A DNA stretch of 41,411 nt. It comes from a virus. Below, one piece after another: positions 22,299 to 29,970 of the stretch; positions within the stretch are counted from its first letter, which is position 1; each line of letters begins with the position of its first letter. The stretch spans positions 1 to 41,411 of the IMG/VR virus record IMGVR_UViG_3300037882_003012; one strand, written 5' to 3'. The notes under the pieces are model-generated. The model saw nothing but the letters and a program-made list of their open reading frames with translations. It had not been told where the DNA came from and made no database searches. The translations under genes were made by a program, and so were the position numbers.

Positions 22299-22721
22299 TT
22301 AGCGACCCACGAATGGCGCTACCTGCTTGGATAACCACAAGGACAGCTTCATGGTCGTTTTGTCCAACGAGTCACGAGCTTCGATATCATCCTGAAAGGT
22401 TTCGCCTCGCGTCAGGAATATATCAGGGTCCAGATCCTCAAGGTTAGGCATCTGGTCAATCTCTTTAGCTTGCGGGTTAAACTCCGCGGATACGATAGGA
22501 GTTGGGGACATGCTGATGTCAACCGAACACGACCAACCGATGCCGTCTAGGTAAACGCTGACACCGGACAGGGTCTTGTTAACAACACCTTTGACCTTTA
22601 GGTCTCTCCAGCCACCATATTTGGTGAAGCGGTTCACCATGAAGTCGGCTAGACGGGCGGCCCACTCCACTTGAGCGGACAGTAGGCTATCTTGAGATGA
22701 GGTTCTGCGATCAAAAGTCAT
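22299..22721 (-). CDS. 140-residue protein of unknown function
   Basis: ATG at 22721, TAA 7 nt before the tRNA-Ile. N-terminal helix (SLLSAQVEWAARLADFMVNRF), a beta-rich middle (LSGVSVYLDGIGWSCSVDISM) and an acidic C-terminus (DLDPDIFLTRGETFQDDIEARD). Divergently placed from the VanW gene across 63 bp. No Shine-Dalgarno before the start. No family recognised. Confidence 0.7.
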   Translation of the reverse strand: MTFDRRTSSQDSLLSAQVEWAARLADFMVNRFTKYGGWRDLKVKGVVNKTLSGVSVYLDGIGWSCSVDISMSPTPIVSAEFNPQAKEIDQMPNLEDLDPDIFLTRGETFQDDIEARDSLDKTTMKLSLWLSKQVAPFVGR

Positions 22722-22784
22722 AGTACTTCAACTTTACAACAAAAAGATATTGCGCTCCCAGACTTCTGGTTGTACTATCCCCGC

Positions 22785-23570
22785 ATGACCAAGTCAATGA
22801 TTTTTGCGGCACTCTTCCTCATAACGTCCTCCGCAATGGCTCAAGACGTAGTGATGACTGAGTACGAAACTAAATTCGCCTACACCGGAAAAACCCATGC
22901 CCCAAGGGCGGCCAATATCGAGTTAGCTGCGTCACTTCTTGACGTGTCTGCCATCGAACCTGGTGGCGAATGGTCTTTCAACGAGGCGGTGGGACCCAGG
23001 AACGAGAAGCGGGGCTTCAAGAAAGCCAAAGCTATCATTCACCGAAGGCTCAAGAAGGACTTCGGAGGAGGTGTCTGTCAGGTTGCTAGCACCCTCCATG
23101 CTGCCGCCCTTAGCGCGGGCCTGAGCATTATTGAACATCACCCACACTCTAGGGTAAGTGCCTACATTCATCCATCATTAGACGCAACCGTAGTCTGGGG
23201 GCAAATGGACCTACGTATTCAAAATCCATACCCGTTCAAAGTATGGATTGACACGGATACTTCCACCCCAGGGGTACTGAAGGTATCCATATGGGGCGCC
23301 AAGAAGCCTAACGTAACTTTGTTCTTCCAGATACAGGAAACCACGGACTTCGAGTCTGTCACGTGGTATCGGAATGACTGGAAGAAAGGACGCCGCAAGG
23401 TACAGGAGCCAGGGACCCTTGGGCACAAACTCACTCGCTTCAGGGTCTTCAAGGACGGGAGGGGCGTCTCCAGCTGGGAAAAGAAGACCTTCGCATACCG
23501 ACCCTCAAGTAGGATCGTACTACTAGGGACGAAGGAAGAGGAAGTGCTCGTCAGTTCGACGCCCCGCTAA
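22785..23570 (+). CDS. Secreted VanW-family protein
   Basis: Encodes 261 residues from ATG at 22785; TTG 22770 is upstream but would spoil the signal peptide. MTKSMIFAALFLITSSAMAQ is a good signal sequence cleaved after AMA. The mature protein has the VanW signature: GGEWSFNEAVGPRNEKRGF, then GGGVCQVASTLHAAAL, then HHPHSR and IQNPYPF. VanW domains are linked to cell-envelope and glycopeptide-resistance contexts; the conserved Cys/His pattern hints at a catalytic role, but the reaction is not established. A phage copy may modify the envelope during infection or lysis. GGTTGTACTAT lies just before the start, a relaxed form of the leaderless box. Confidence 0.9.
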   Translation: MTKSMIFAALFLITSSAMAQDVVMTEYETKFAYTGKTHAPRAANIELAASLLDVSAIEPGGEWSFNEAVGPRNEKRGFKKAKAIIHRRLKKDFGGGVCQVASTLHAAALSAGLSIIEHHPHSRVSAYIHPSLDATVVWGQMDLRIQNPYPFKVWIDTDTSTPGVLKVSIWGAKKPNVTLFFQIQETTDFESVTWYRNDWKKGRRKVQEPGTLGHKLTRFRVFKDGRGVSSWEKKTFAYRPSSRIVLLGTKEEEVLVSSTPR

Positions 23571-23787
23571 CGTACTTAAGTACGTCCAGAATATTTTCTT
23601 TGGTGGCGCTAGGGTTCCTAGTTACGTACATTTCCAAGTCCTTGAGAAGGAAGGCGGACTCTCTCGCAACTACTTCAAAGTGAGCCGCGATATCGGCGTT
23701 ACCCGCTTTGGCTTGCCTACCCGCTTCCTCTAGCAGCCAGTTGAGTTTGGTAGCCATTTTCTGCATTGAGTATTGAGCTTCGGTCAT
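23551..23787 (-). CDS. 78-residue helical protein
   Basis: ATG at 23787, chosen because a GGTGTA box stands 9 nt upstream; a longer reading to 23838 has no support. An amphipathic, Ala-rich protein (KLNWLLEEAGRQAKAGNADI, ESAFLLKDLEMYV), probably a helical bundle. Its end overlaps the VanW gene end by 20 nt on the opposite strand. No family recognised. Confidence 0.65.
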   Translation of the reverse strand: MTEAQYSMQKMATKLNWLLEEAGRQAKAGNADIAAHFEVVARESAFLLKDLEMYVTRNPSATKENILDVLKYVSGASN

Positions 23788-23796
23788 AGGTAAGTG

Positions 23797-23802
23797 TACA
23801 CC
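23797..23802 (-). promoter_or_regulatory. GGTGTA start box
   Basis: Minus-strand TTGGTGTACACT, 9 nt before ATG 23787; TACACT is a plausible -10. Confidence 0.5.
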
Positions 23803-23852
23803 AAGACGCTTCTGGGGGTAGTCTTGTAAACTATTCATCCTTCCGAGTAGGT

Positions 23853-24371
23853 ATGTCTCTGAGAATGATTCAACGAGTAGCCGATTTGAGTCCGCCGTTA
23901 GGTAAGCCTGGCGGCCCCTGTCAAGTAGTCAATCGTATTGAAGATAAAATCCCAAACGAGCAGCTGCGACAGGATCTCATACAGGACGTTCAAAAAGGTC
24001 AAGATCTATCCAACCAGGAAGCGTCGAAGATCTACCGCGTGAACCGCGAACCTGGGGTCGGGGCAATCGAAGAGATTGAAATCACTAGTCACGGTCAGTA
24101 TCGAATGGACCTCCGAAAGATCACCGTAGACGACGTCCGACGCGGTTTAGGTTCGTTCCTTGACCACTTAGACCGGTTAAAGGCTTTAAACCCCAAAGGG
24201 TTAGAGAATACCCTGCGCGGACTAAACGGCGGGGAGAAAATGGTCTGGATAAACCCTAGAACCAAGCTCGTCGTCGTGTTCCAGAAGTCCGGACCCTCAA
24301 AGGTAACCATGGTGACCTCCTATTGGAAAGGACGTCCAGACCCAGGCTCAGGGGTAGTTTGCGATAGGTGA
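23853..24371 (+). CDS. 172-residue protein with a BECR/RelE-like nuclease pattern
   Basis: ATG at 23853. N-terminal MIQRVADLSPPLG belongs to the RVA-motif group discussed in findings. The C-terminal 100 residues have SHGQYRMDLRKITVDDVRRG, WINPRTKLVVVFQKSG and KVTMVTSYWKG. An HxxxRMxxR helix, a DVRxxL helix and then three strands is the order of small RNA-cleaving or effector folds of the RelE/colicin-like class. This is a pattern call, not a family match. It is joined to the next gene by GTGA. Confidence 0.55.
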   Translation: MSLRMIQRVADLSPPLGKPGGPCQVVNRIEDKIPNEQLRQDLIQDVQKGQDLSNQEASKIYRVNREPGVGAIEEIEITSHGQYRMDLRKITVDDVRRGLGSFLDHLDRLKALNPKGLENTLRGLNGGEKMVWINPRTKLVVVFQKSGPSKVTMVTSYWKGRPDPGSGVVCDR

Positions 24372-25003
24372 ACCTTTTATCTAAGAATACTAGTGTGCTA
24401 ACCAAGACCGCTACCGAGTACCTACATTTCGCTTCCATGAAGACGAAAAGTTCTAATACTTTCAAGAGTTTAGTCTTCGGTTCGGGGTGGGACCTCTTCG
24501 TCGAGGAGTGGATGCCAATCCTGCACTCCTTCCTCATTGAGGCGCTTGGGCCATACGGACGGGGGCCTCTTCCTACAATTCTGAAGCTACCTGACGGAAT
24601 GCACATGAGCGGGGCTACTGCTTCTTTCAACATGGGGACCGGGCAAATTCATCTTTCAACTTCGGTAGAAGGCAACCCAGGCCAGACGTTGGAAAAGTTG
24701 ACTCACGAACTTGTGCATGGACAGCTTGCACAATTCCCCAGCGAAGACGACTTTTATTCGGAGGGGTTCGTTGATTACTCGACATGGGTTTTGGCTCATG
24801 CGCCTATCTACGGGGAGTTTCGGAATCAAACCGTGGATGCAGCCGAGTTCAACATTAGAATGCGTCGCGAAAGGGCCTTGCGTAACCTTTCCGACTATGA
24901 TAGAAAAAGATGGGCGGGCGGAGTCTTCGCCCACTTCGCCCATGGCCCAATGATACTACACAAACTCCGCATGAAGAAAGGCGAAGGGGATTTCACATGG
25001 TAA
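24368..25003 (+). CDS. Putative zinc metallopeptidase (HELVH)
   Basis: Encodes 211 residues from GTG at 24368 in a GTGA overlap with the preceding gene. LEKLTHELVHGQLAQFPSED (about 113-132) contains the HExxH zinc site; EGFVDYSTW, 16 residues on, may supply a third ligand. No signal peptide and no transmembrane segment. It is the first of four HExxH proteins within 5 kb, each otherwise unlike the others. Such proteins in phages can be virion-carried or head-maturation proteases; which applies is unknown. Confidence 0.65.
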   Translation: MNLLSKNTSVLTKTATEYLHFASMKTKSSNTFKSLVFGSGWDLFVEEWMPILHSFLIEALGPYGRGPLPTILKLPDGMHMSGATASFNMGTGQIHLSTSVEGNPGQTLEKLTHELVHGQLAQFPSEDDFYSEGFVDYSTWVLAHAPIYGEFRNQTVDAAEFNIRMRRERALRNLSDYDRKRWAGGVFAHFAHGPMILHKLRMKKGEGDFTW

Positions 25004-26028
25004 AGGTTGCGCAAGATTCCGACAACTTTTGGGGAAAAGCTGTGCAGGCTTTGCACAAATTCAATTCCACTTTTGCCACTGTGGAGAAAAAGCCCAACGA
25101 CCCAGTAGTGTTGAGGAAGGCTGTTACAGCGATCCGCAAGCTAGTTGACATCAATATCTGGGTTGACAAGTGTTTAACAAAAGAGCGCTACGCAGACTTC
25201 CTTGAGTCCGCTCGTACTATCTACCGACTCTCACAAGATAAAAACGCTGAGCCCGCCGCACTGCTAGCGGGTATTGAGGGCTACAAAGCAGCGGTACAAA
25301 GGGCTTTGAATAGCTCCGCTTCGGAATCCTTCACTTACCAAGGGTTCAAGGTAGTGAATGAGCAGCGCTTTAGTGAGGAGTTGTGTCGGAAAGTTCTTCA
25401 AGGACTCGACTACCTCAAAGCTCTCTTCAAGAAGCGAGGGGTTGTAAACCTGATCGAGGATGGCATCTCTCGGGTCGTCCTCGTCAATGATGCCAACGCG
25501 ACTGCCTACTTTCACAATGGCACACGAGAGATGGTGATCTCCGTTGAGGAAATCACCAAAGGCTCAGCGCGCATCCTTGACGACTTCATCAACGAGACAA
25601 TCCTCCACGAGTTCGGGCATTACGTCCACCGCAACTACATTCGAGGCGAGGCCGAGGAGGCTTGGAACGAGCCTTGGGGAGACCTACCCAGCCTCGCCGA
25701 CCCTAGAACGCCCCGAGGTCCAAACAACAAGCGGAAAGAGCAGCTAGACCCACTGGAGATCGTCACCGAGTACGGGAAAGTGGACAAGTACGAGGACTTC
25801 GCCGAGACATTTGTTGTCTTTATGTCCGCACCGGAGAAGCTCACCCCTACCGCCAATTTCCGAATGCAACGGGCTCTTTCCTTATCGGGCCTGTATGGAA
25901 AACCAGTTATGCGCCTTTCATCAGATAGTATTTTACGCGTTGCCTCTAGGTTCGCCCGCTCCCTTGTGCCACCACCTATGGCGGATACTATGACACTTTC
26001 TCAGAAGAGAAAGTACACTTCTCCCTAG
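24997..26028 (+). CDS. Putative zinc metallopeptidase (HEFGH), possible frameshift end
   Basis: Encodes 343 residues from ATG at 24997, inside the end of the previous gene. A helical N-terminal 110 residues precede a domain with INETILHEFGHYVHRNYI (about 212-229) and KYEDFAETFVVFM, giving HExxH plus a downstream Glu: a gluzincin-like site. Near the end comes SDSILRVASRFARS, the shared ILRVA motif. In frame the protein stops 24 residues later. A -1 shift near 25975 instead gives 50 further protein-like residues to TGA 26133-26135 (FSEEKVHFSLDG, AYYRQKPKERAELKKR). So the annotated end may be wrong. Confidence 0.75.
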   Translation: MVKVAQDSDNFWGKAVQALHKFNSTFATVEKKPNDPVVLRKAVTAIRKLVDINIWVDKCLTKERYADFLESARTIYRLSQDKNAEPAALLAGIEGYKAAVQRALNSSASESFTYQGFKVVNEQRFSEELCRKVLQGLDYLKALFKKRGVVNLIEDGISRVVLVNDANATAYFHNGTREMVISVEEITKGSARILDDFINETILHEFGHYVHRNYIRGEAEEAWNEPWGDLPSLADPRTPRGPNNKRKEQLDPLEIVTEYGKVDKYEDFAETFVVFMSAPEKLTPTANFRMQRALSLSGLYGKPVMRLSSDSILRVASRFARSLVPPPMADTMTLSQKRKYTSP

Positions 26029-26187
26029 ATGGTACACTTGCCTACTACAGACAGAAGCCGAAAGAACGGGCCGAGCTGAAGAAGCGTGTAATCAAGAAGT
26101 TACATAAGGATCCATTCACTAACGATGACAGGTGACCTGCATGGTGAATCTACGTGTTTTTAACCAGCCCAAAGTTAGTGAGGTTGT

Positions 26188-26559
26188 ATGAACCCCTCAA
26201 TTCTACGAGTTGCCTCGCTTGCTTTGCAAGCATTTAGCATTGCTCCTCCCGCAATGGACACCCACGATACCCAGCTCGCAATCACGCAAATCCTTCTGCG
26301 TAGCGGATGGGAGCAAGGATTGGGTGGGCGCGTAATCAAGAAAGTGAAGGTGCCTATGCAGCACTCCCCTAAGATTTACAGCTTGGAAGCGTTGCGTGAC
26401 GGGCATCTAGTTACCAAAGACCGAGATGGGCGCGTTTACAGCAAGGTCAAGCTCAAGCCAAACATGAGCAATAGTGACATCATGAGCGCAGCCAAAGCGT
26501 TGAACTCAGCGGCGGCTAAGGTAGTGGTGGCTTCCAACGAAGACGACATCGACGACTGA
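26188..26559 (+). CDS. 123-residue ILRVA-motif protein
   Basis: ATG at 26188 behind GAGGT. Starts MNPSILRVASLALQAF, the shared motif, followed by a predicted linker and a basic domain (GLGGRVIKKVKVPM, GRVYSKVKLKP) and an acidic tail ending DDIDD. No catalytic motif. It precedes the two-repeat protein by 11 nt and is probably co-transcribed. Candidate virion protein; function unknown. Confidence 0.7.
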   Translation: MNPSILRVASLALQAFSIAPPAMDTHDTQLAITQILLRSGWEQGLGGRVIKKVKVPMQHSPKIYSLEALRDGHLVTKDRDGRVYSKVKLKPNMSNSDIMSAAKALNSAAAKVVVASNEDDIDD

Positions 26560-26570
26560 AAGGTACCGAC

Positions 26571-27905
26571 ATGTCAATCAGCCTTAAAGAAGACCGTGGA
26601 AAGCTTATCGTCACGGGCCCTTACAACGAGATGAAGGACGTCTACCCTAAACTGAAAACCAGAGGATTCAGTTACGACGGCGCCACAAAGGCTTGGTGGA
26701 TTGATGTAAGTAAGCTTACGCCAGCCAAACGTAAAAACATCGAAACTCTTATTCGAGGAGGCAAGGGCGTCGAAGCTCCTGTAACACAGGAGTCGAAAGA
26801 GGCCCAAAGGGAAGCTTGGAAAGAACTGGCTAAAGACCTAGAAAAAACGAAGCTTTACGCTATCCAGGTTCAAATCAATAACCCTTACTTTTTCATCCTA
26901 CACATCGGTGGCGATACCTACCCGATCAGAGACTTGATCAAGAGCCATGGAGGTAAGTGGGAAAACCGCTACTGGGAGTTGGACCTAAGCAAAGTACCGG
27001 AAGCTAAAGCACGGGATTTGTTCAAAGAACTTGAGAAGGTCTCGAAGCAACGTGCAGTACGAGCCGCCTTGATTGAAGACCGTATCGGGAGTAAACCCCG
27101 TGTGTGGCCTAACTGTAAAACTACGCTTTACGTCGCGGACGGGGGTATCGCCACACTAAAGATGACCGGTTATAACTTGTCAGTGAAGAAGCTCATTGAT
27201 CAGTACCTGTCCGAAGCCAAGGCCGGTAGCGACGCATGGCGTGCGTCTACCTACAACCTCTCAGACTCCGACGTCAAACACTTCATCGAAGGTATGGACG
27301 AGCAAGAGGTTATTGAAGAGAAGAAGTTGCAAGAGGGGCCTTCTGAAGACAAGACCGTGACCCCAACGGAAAGAAAACCTGAGCAGGTGCCTGAAAAGGG
27401 CCGTACGAACCGGAAGCCAGGGCATTGTAACAAATGTCGCGGTTGGGTTGAAGTAGGAGAAGGTACTCTCCATGGGTACTTTGATGACGACGAAGAGAAG
27501 ATGACCTACTACGTCGAGCACCGAGATAGGTCTGTGTGTGAGTCCAACATAGCAATGGCTAAAGCCGTCGCTGAAAAGGGGCGATCACGCTCGCTGGCTC
27601 TCGCCAATCTAAGGAAAATAATTTGCACAGGGCCCAACTTCGTAGACCCTCCCGCTCAAGGTTTCTTGAACCCACCTCAAGGGGAGCGTTTTGAGATATC
27701 TGCGTCTGGTTACGGTGGCGGGAACTCCGTTGTAGTAGAGCCCGGAGAACGCCACGTTTGGTTCATCCAAGGTAATAGCGCGGACGGGGACGACTGGGGC
27801 CGGAACAATATCGGAGGCCACAGCATGGGCTGGCGTACCGATCTAACCGACGAGATCAGAGGTCTTATTGAAGTCGTGGTTGACCGTAAAATCTGGAGTA
27901 GTTGA
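26571..27905 (+). CDS. 444-residue protein with two small repeats and a zinc site
   Basis: ATG at 26571. Two short repeats of one pattern: VYPKLKTRGFSYDGATKAWW at about 24-43 and YPIRDLIKSHGGKWENRYWE at about 117-136. This pattern (a helix, then a glycine turn and an aromatic strand) is found in small nucleic-acid-associated modules. A middle helical region and a charged linker follow. Then HCNKCRGW with a later His and Cys (HRDRSVC) forms a probable zinc site near 286-325. The C-terminus is Gly-rich. No enzyme motif is seen. Confidence 0.7.
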   Translation: MSISLKEDRGKLIVTGPYNEMKDVYPKLKTRGFSYDGATKAWWIDVSKLTPAKRKNIETLIRGGKGVEAPVTQESKEAQREAWKELAKDLEKTKLYAIQVQINNPYFFILHIGGDTYPIRDLIKSHGGKWENRYWELDLSKVPEAKARDLFKELEKVSKQRAVRAALIEDRIGSKPRVWPNCKTTLYVADGGIATLKMTGYNLSVKKLIDQYLSEAKAGSDAWRASTYNLSDSDVKHFIEGMDEQEVIEEKKLQEGPSEDKTVTPTERKPEQVPEKGRTNRKPGHCNKCRGWVEVGEGTLHGYFDDDEEKMTYYVEHRDRSVCESNIAMAKAVAEKGRSRSLALANLRKIICTGPNFVDPPAQGFLNPPQGERFEISASGYGGGNSVVVEPGERHVWFIQGNSADGDDWGRNNIGGHSMGWRTDLTDEIRGLIEVVVDRKIWSS

Positions 27906-27937
27906 GTAAAAAACCGTGGGCCTTTTGTCCACGGTTT
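27905..27937 (-). terminator. Terminator for minus-strand transcripts
   Basis: AAACCGTGG and CCACGGTTT form a perfect 9-bp stem; on the minus strand it is followed by three further T (TTTTTT in all). It would stop minus-strand transcripts leaking from 28323. On the plus strand there is no T-run. Confidence 0.65.
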
Positions 27938-27943
27938 GGTGTA
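27938..27943 (+). promoter_or_regulatory. GGTGTA start box on the plus strand
   Basis: TTTGGTGTAATCT, 10 nt before ATG 27954. The box is on the plus strand for a plus-strand gene, showing that its orientation follows the gene. Confidence 0.55.
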
Positions 27944-27953
27944 ATCTACATTG

Positions 27954-28331
27954 ATGCGCACCAAACCATGGTTAAAGGACTCCTCATTCAGGCCTCTAGG
28001 GGACGATAGCGACGAGGTCTCAATCCTTGTCACCGAACTCGATAGCCCAGGGGCCTTGGGTACCTGGAACCCAGAAACTTGGACCCTAAAGATTGCCCCC
28101 GGTCAGACCCGAGAACAACAGCTCGTGATCCTGATACACGAGCTGTTGCATTATGTAGAGACATGTATGATAGCCAACGGCCAAATGAAACGCAAAGTGA
28201 ACCATGGCTTCATCACCAACGGGGCCTATGGGTTAGCGGCCACCTTGGTTCACTCAGGGGTCATCAAAGGCATCAAGCCGGAGGACTGGGACGACTTCTG
28301 GGAGAAGCAGAATGCTGCCGAATCAGCCTAG
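27954..28331 (+). CDS. Putative zinc metallopeptidase-like protein (HELLH)
   Basis: Encodes 125 residues from ATG at 27954. QLVILIHELLHYVET (about 56-70) is the HExxH helix; a clear third ligand is not obvious. The preceding WTLKIAPGQT strand and turn are typical of small metallopeptidase-like domains. No signal peptide. Convergent with, and overlapping by 9 nt, the next HExxH gene on the opposite strand. Catalytic competence is uncertain because of the small size. Confidence 0.6.
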   Translation: MRTKPWLKDSSFRPLGDDSDEVSILVTELDSPGALGTWNPETWTLKIAPGQTREQQLVILIHELLHYVETCMIANGQMKRKVNHGFITNGAYGLAATLVHSGVIKGIKPEDWDDFWEKQNAAESA

Positions 28332-29552
28332 AAGCTTCTCTAGAAGCTCTACTTGATCCTGAGCTAGCTCTCCCACGCAGTAGTACGACACCATCTCCGC
28401 GAAGTTTTCGTCGGCATTCGTAGCTGCATAGTTGGTGACGAAGCCGCTGTTGTTGGGGGTTTCTATGTTGATCCCCTTCTTCCTCGCATAGGCCAAGATG
28501 TTGATCTTGGCCTTCGCCCGAGGCTCCTCCACAAGATGCAGGATAACTGTGTCGTAAACCACCCGTTCTACCTGGAACAGCTTCCCCCCATCCTCCAGCG
28601 TGTCTCCTGGCTTGGGCATTAGCTCCGGGTTCCCCAGTAAGGCCTTGAGCTTTTCCCTGTCTCTATCTCGGGATTTGCTGGCGATTGTGCGGTACATGGC
28701 GTTGACTTCACTCTGCTTACCGCTCATGAACTTGGTTTGCAGCCGGTGTGCCAACTCGTGAATGACCGTCTTCACAGCCTCGGCCTTGAAATTCTTCAAG
28801 TTGGCCCTAACGAACATCTCGTCCTTGGATGGCAGATAGAAGGCCAGGATGCTTGTCTTTCGATCCACCGTCTTCGAGATCATGATGTCGCCGTAAAGAG
28901 GCTTCGTAATGCCCTTGGACTTCATGAGTTGGACGGCCTTCTCCAAGACCATGGAGCATTCCTCCATGGTCTTGTCATCGAAGCCACCCGTGTTGAGCAA
29001 GCGGAATGGTCCGGCCGTCCATGTCTTGACTTGGTCAGGGGTTGCAGTAGAGCGGTCAACCGATTGAGACATGACCGTCTTGGCCAAAGCCAAGTGCTCC
29101 CGATACGTGTTCATGGTCTTCTTGAAGGTCTCGACTTCTTGACCTTTCTTGGCTTTCTGCATCCGGGTCTTGGACCAGAACTTGGCCGCCGCCTCAACCT
29201 TTCGGCGAAGAGCGGGACCGATTTCGTACTTCTGAAGCAAGGCCAAGAAGAGGTAGCCGCCCCCCATTCTTCGCATCTTGTCGAAGGAATCCTCAGGGAA
29301 GATGATGGAGATGAAGTACATTTTCCTGGCATCCAGGTAAGTCTGCCAAGCCGGGGTGCCCTGCAAAGCAGCCCGCTCAGGGTATGGCAGACTTTCCACT
29401 CTAAAGTACTCGTCTATCTCAGGAAGGCGGGACTCTATCCCCCTGGCAAAGGCCTGAATCAGATCCTCCCAAGTGCCTATCACTTGGGGTATATCAATGA
29501 TTTCGGCAGCTTGCCTAGTAGCTACACGGAGGATGGAGGTCAGGTCGGACAT
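28323..29552 (-). CDS. Putative zinc metallopeptidase (HELAH) with ILRVA N-terminus
   Basis: Encodes 409 residues from ATG at 29552 behind TAGGG. It starts MSDLTSILRVATRQAAEI, the shared motif. A helical 180 residues follow, then a domain with KTVIHELAHRLQTKFM (HExxH, about 266-281). NADENFAEMVSYYCVG, near residue 380, supplies the downstream Glu typical of gluzincins. The insertion between the two contains a small beta domain (VERVVYDTVILHLVEE). Different in sequence from the HEFGH protein but similar in plan. Likely a virion or maturation protease; not proven. Confidence 0.75.
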   Translation of the reverse strand: MSDLTSILRVATRQAAEIIDIPQVIGTWEDLIQAFARGIESRLPEIDEYFRVESLPYPERAALQGTPAWQTYLDARKMYFISIIFPEDSFDKMRRMGGGYLFLALLQKYEIGPALRRKVEAAAKFWSKTRMQKAKKGQEVETFKKTMNTYREHLALAKTVMSQSVDRSTATPDQVKTWTAGPFRLLNTGGFDDKTMEECSMVLEKAVQLMKSKGITKPLYGDIMISKTVDRKTSILAFYLPSKDEMFVRANLKNFKAEAVKTVIHELAHRLQTKFMSGKQSEVNAMYRTIASKSRDRDREKLKALLGNPELMPKPGDTLEDGGKLFQVERVVYDTVILHLVEEPRAKAKINILAYARKKGINIETPNNSGFVTNYAATNADENFAEMVSYYCVGELAQDQVELLEKLLG

Positions 29553-29574
29553 ACCCTACCGGAGTATAAAAGCA

Positions 29575-29964
29575 TTAATCGTCGGTCAGAGAAAGGTCTT
29601 CAACCCCCACGAGGGTGGCTTTAGCACTATTACCATATGACCGGTAGCGGGCTAGTACCTCCTCTTCCGAGTCAGGGGACTCGCATGTAACTGTATACTC
29701 TAACCGTACGGTATAGCGTTTTTGAGGGGGTAGGATACCAATATTCGACCACTTACCCGTGTAGAAAAGTTGGAGATCCTCCCAGTCCTCACAATCCGAG
29801 ATGAGCTTCAACTCAGAGCCACCGACCATAACCGGAGCATTCCAGGGGACGGTAATACTATCGATGACCTGATAGTCGTCGTCTAATACCTCCACCCAGT
29901 ACTTCTTGGGCTTCGGCTTAGCTGGCTCAGGTACCGCTACGGGTTTCTTTTTTCTAGATGCCAT
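29575..29964 (-). CDS. 129-residue protein of unknown function
   Basis: ATG at 29964 with GAGGGAG upstream, overlapping no other gene and 6 nt downstream of the helicase stop. Lys/Pro-rich N-terminus (KKKPVAVPEPAKPKPKK), then a beta-rich acidic domain with several aromatics (YTVRLEYTV). No motif recognised. The basic tail plus acidic body suggests a binding adaptor, perhaps for the large helicase encoded just upstream. Confidence 0.65.
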   Translation of the reverse strand: MASRKKKPVAVPEPAKPKPKKYWVEVLDDDYQVIDSITVPWNAPVMVGGSELKLISDCEDWEDLQLFYTGKWSNIGILPPQKRYTVRLEYTVTCESPDSEEEVLARYRSYGNSAKATLVGVEDLSLTDD

Positions 29965-29970
29965 ACTCCC

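Noticed and set aside
28737-29624. 295-residue plus-strand frame
   Set aside because: It lies antisense to the HELAH metallopeptidase gene; composition follows from that gene's codon bias.
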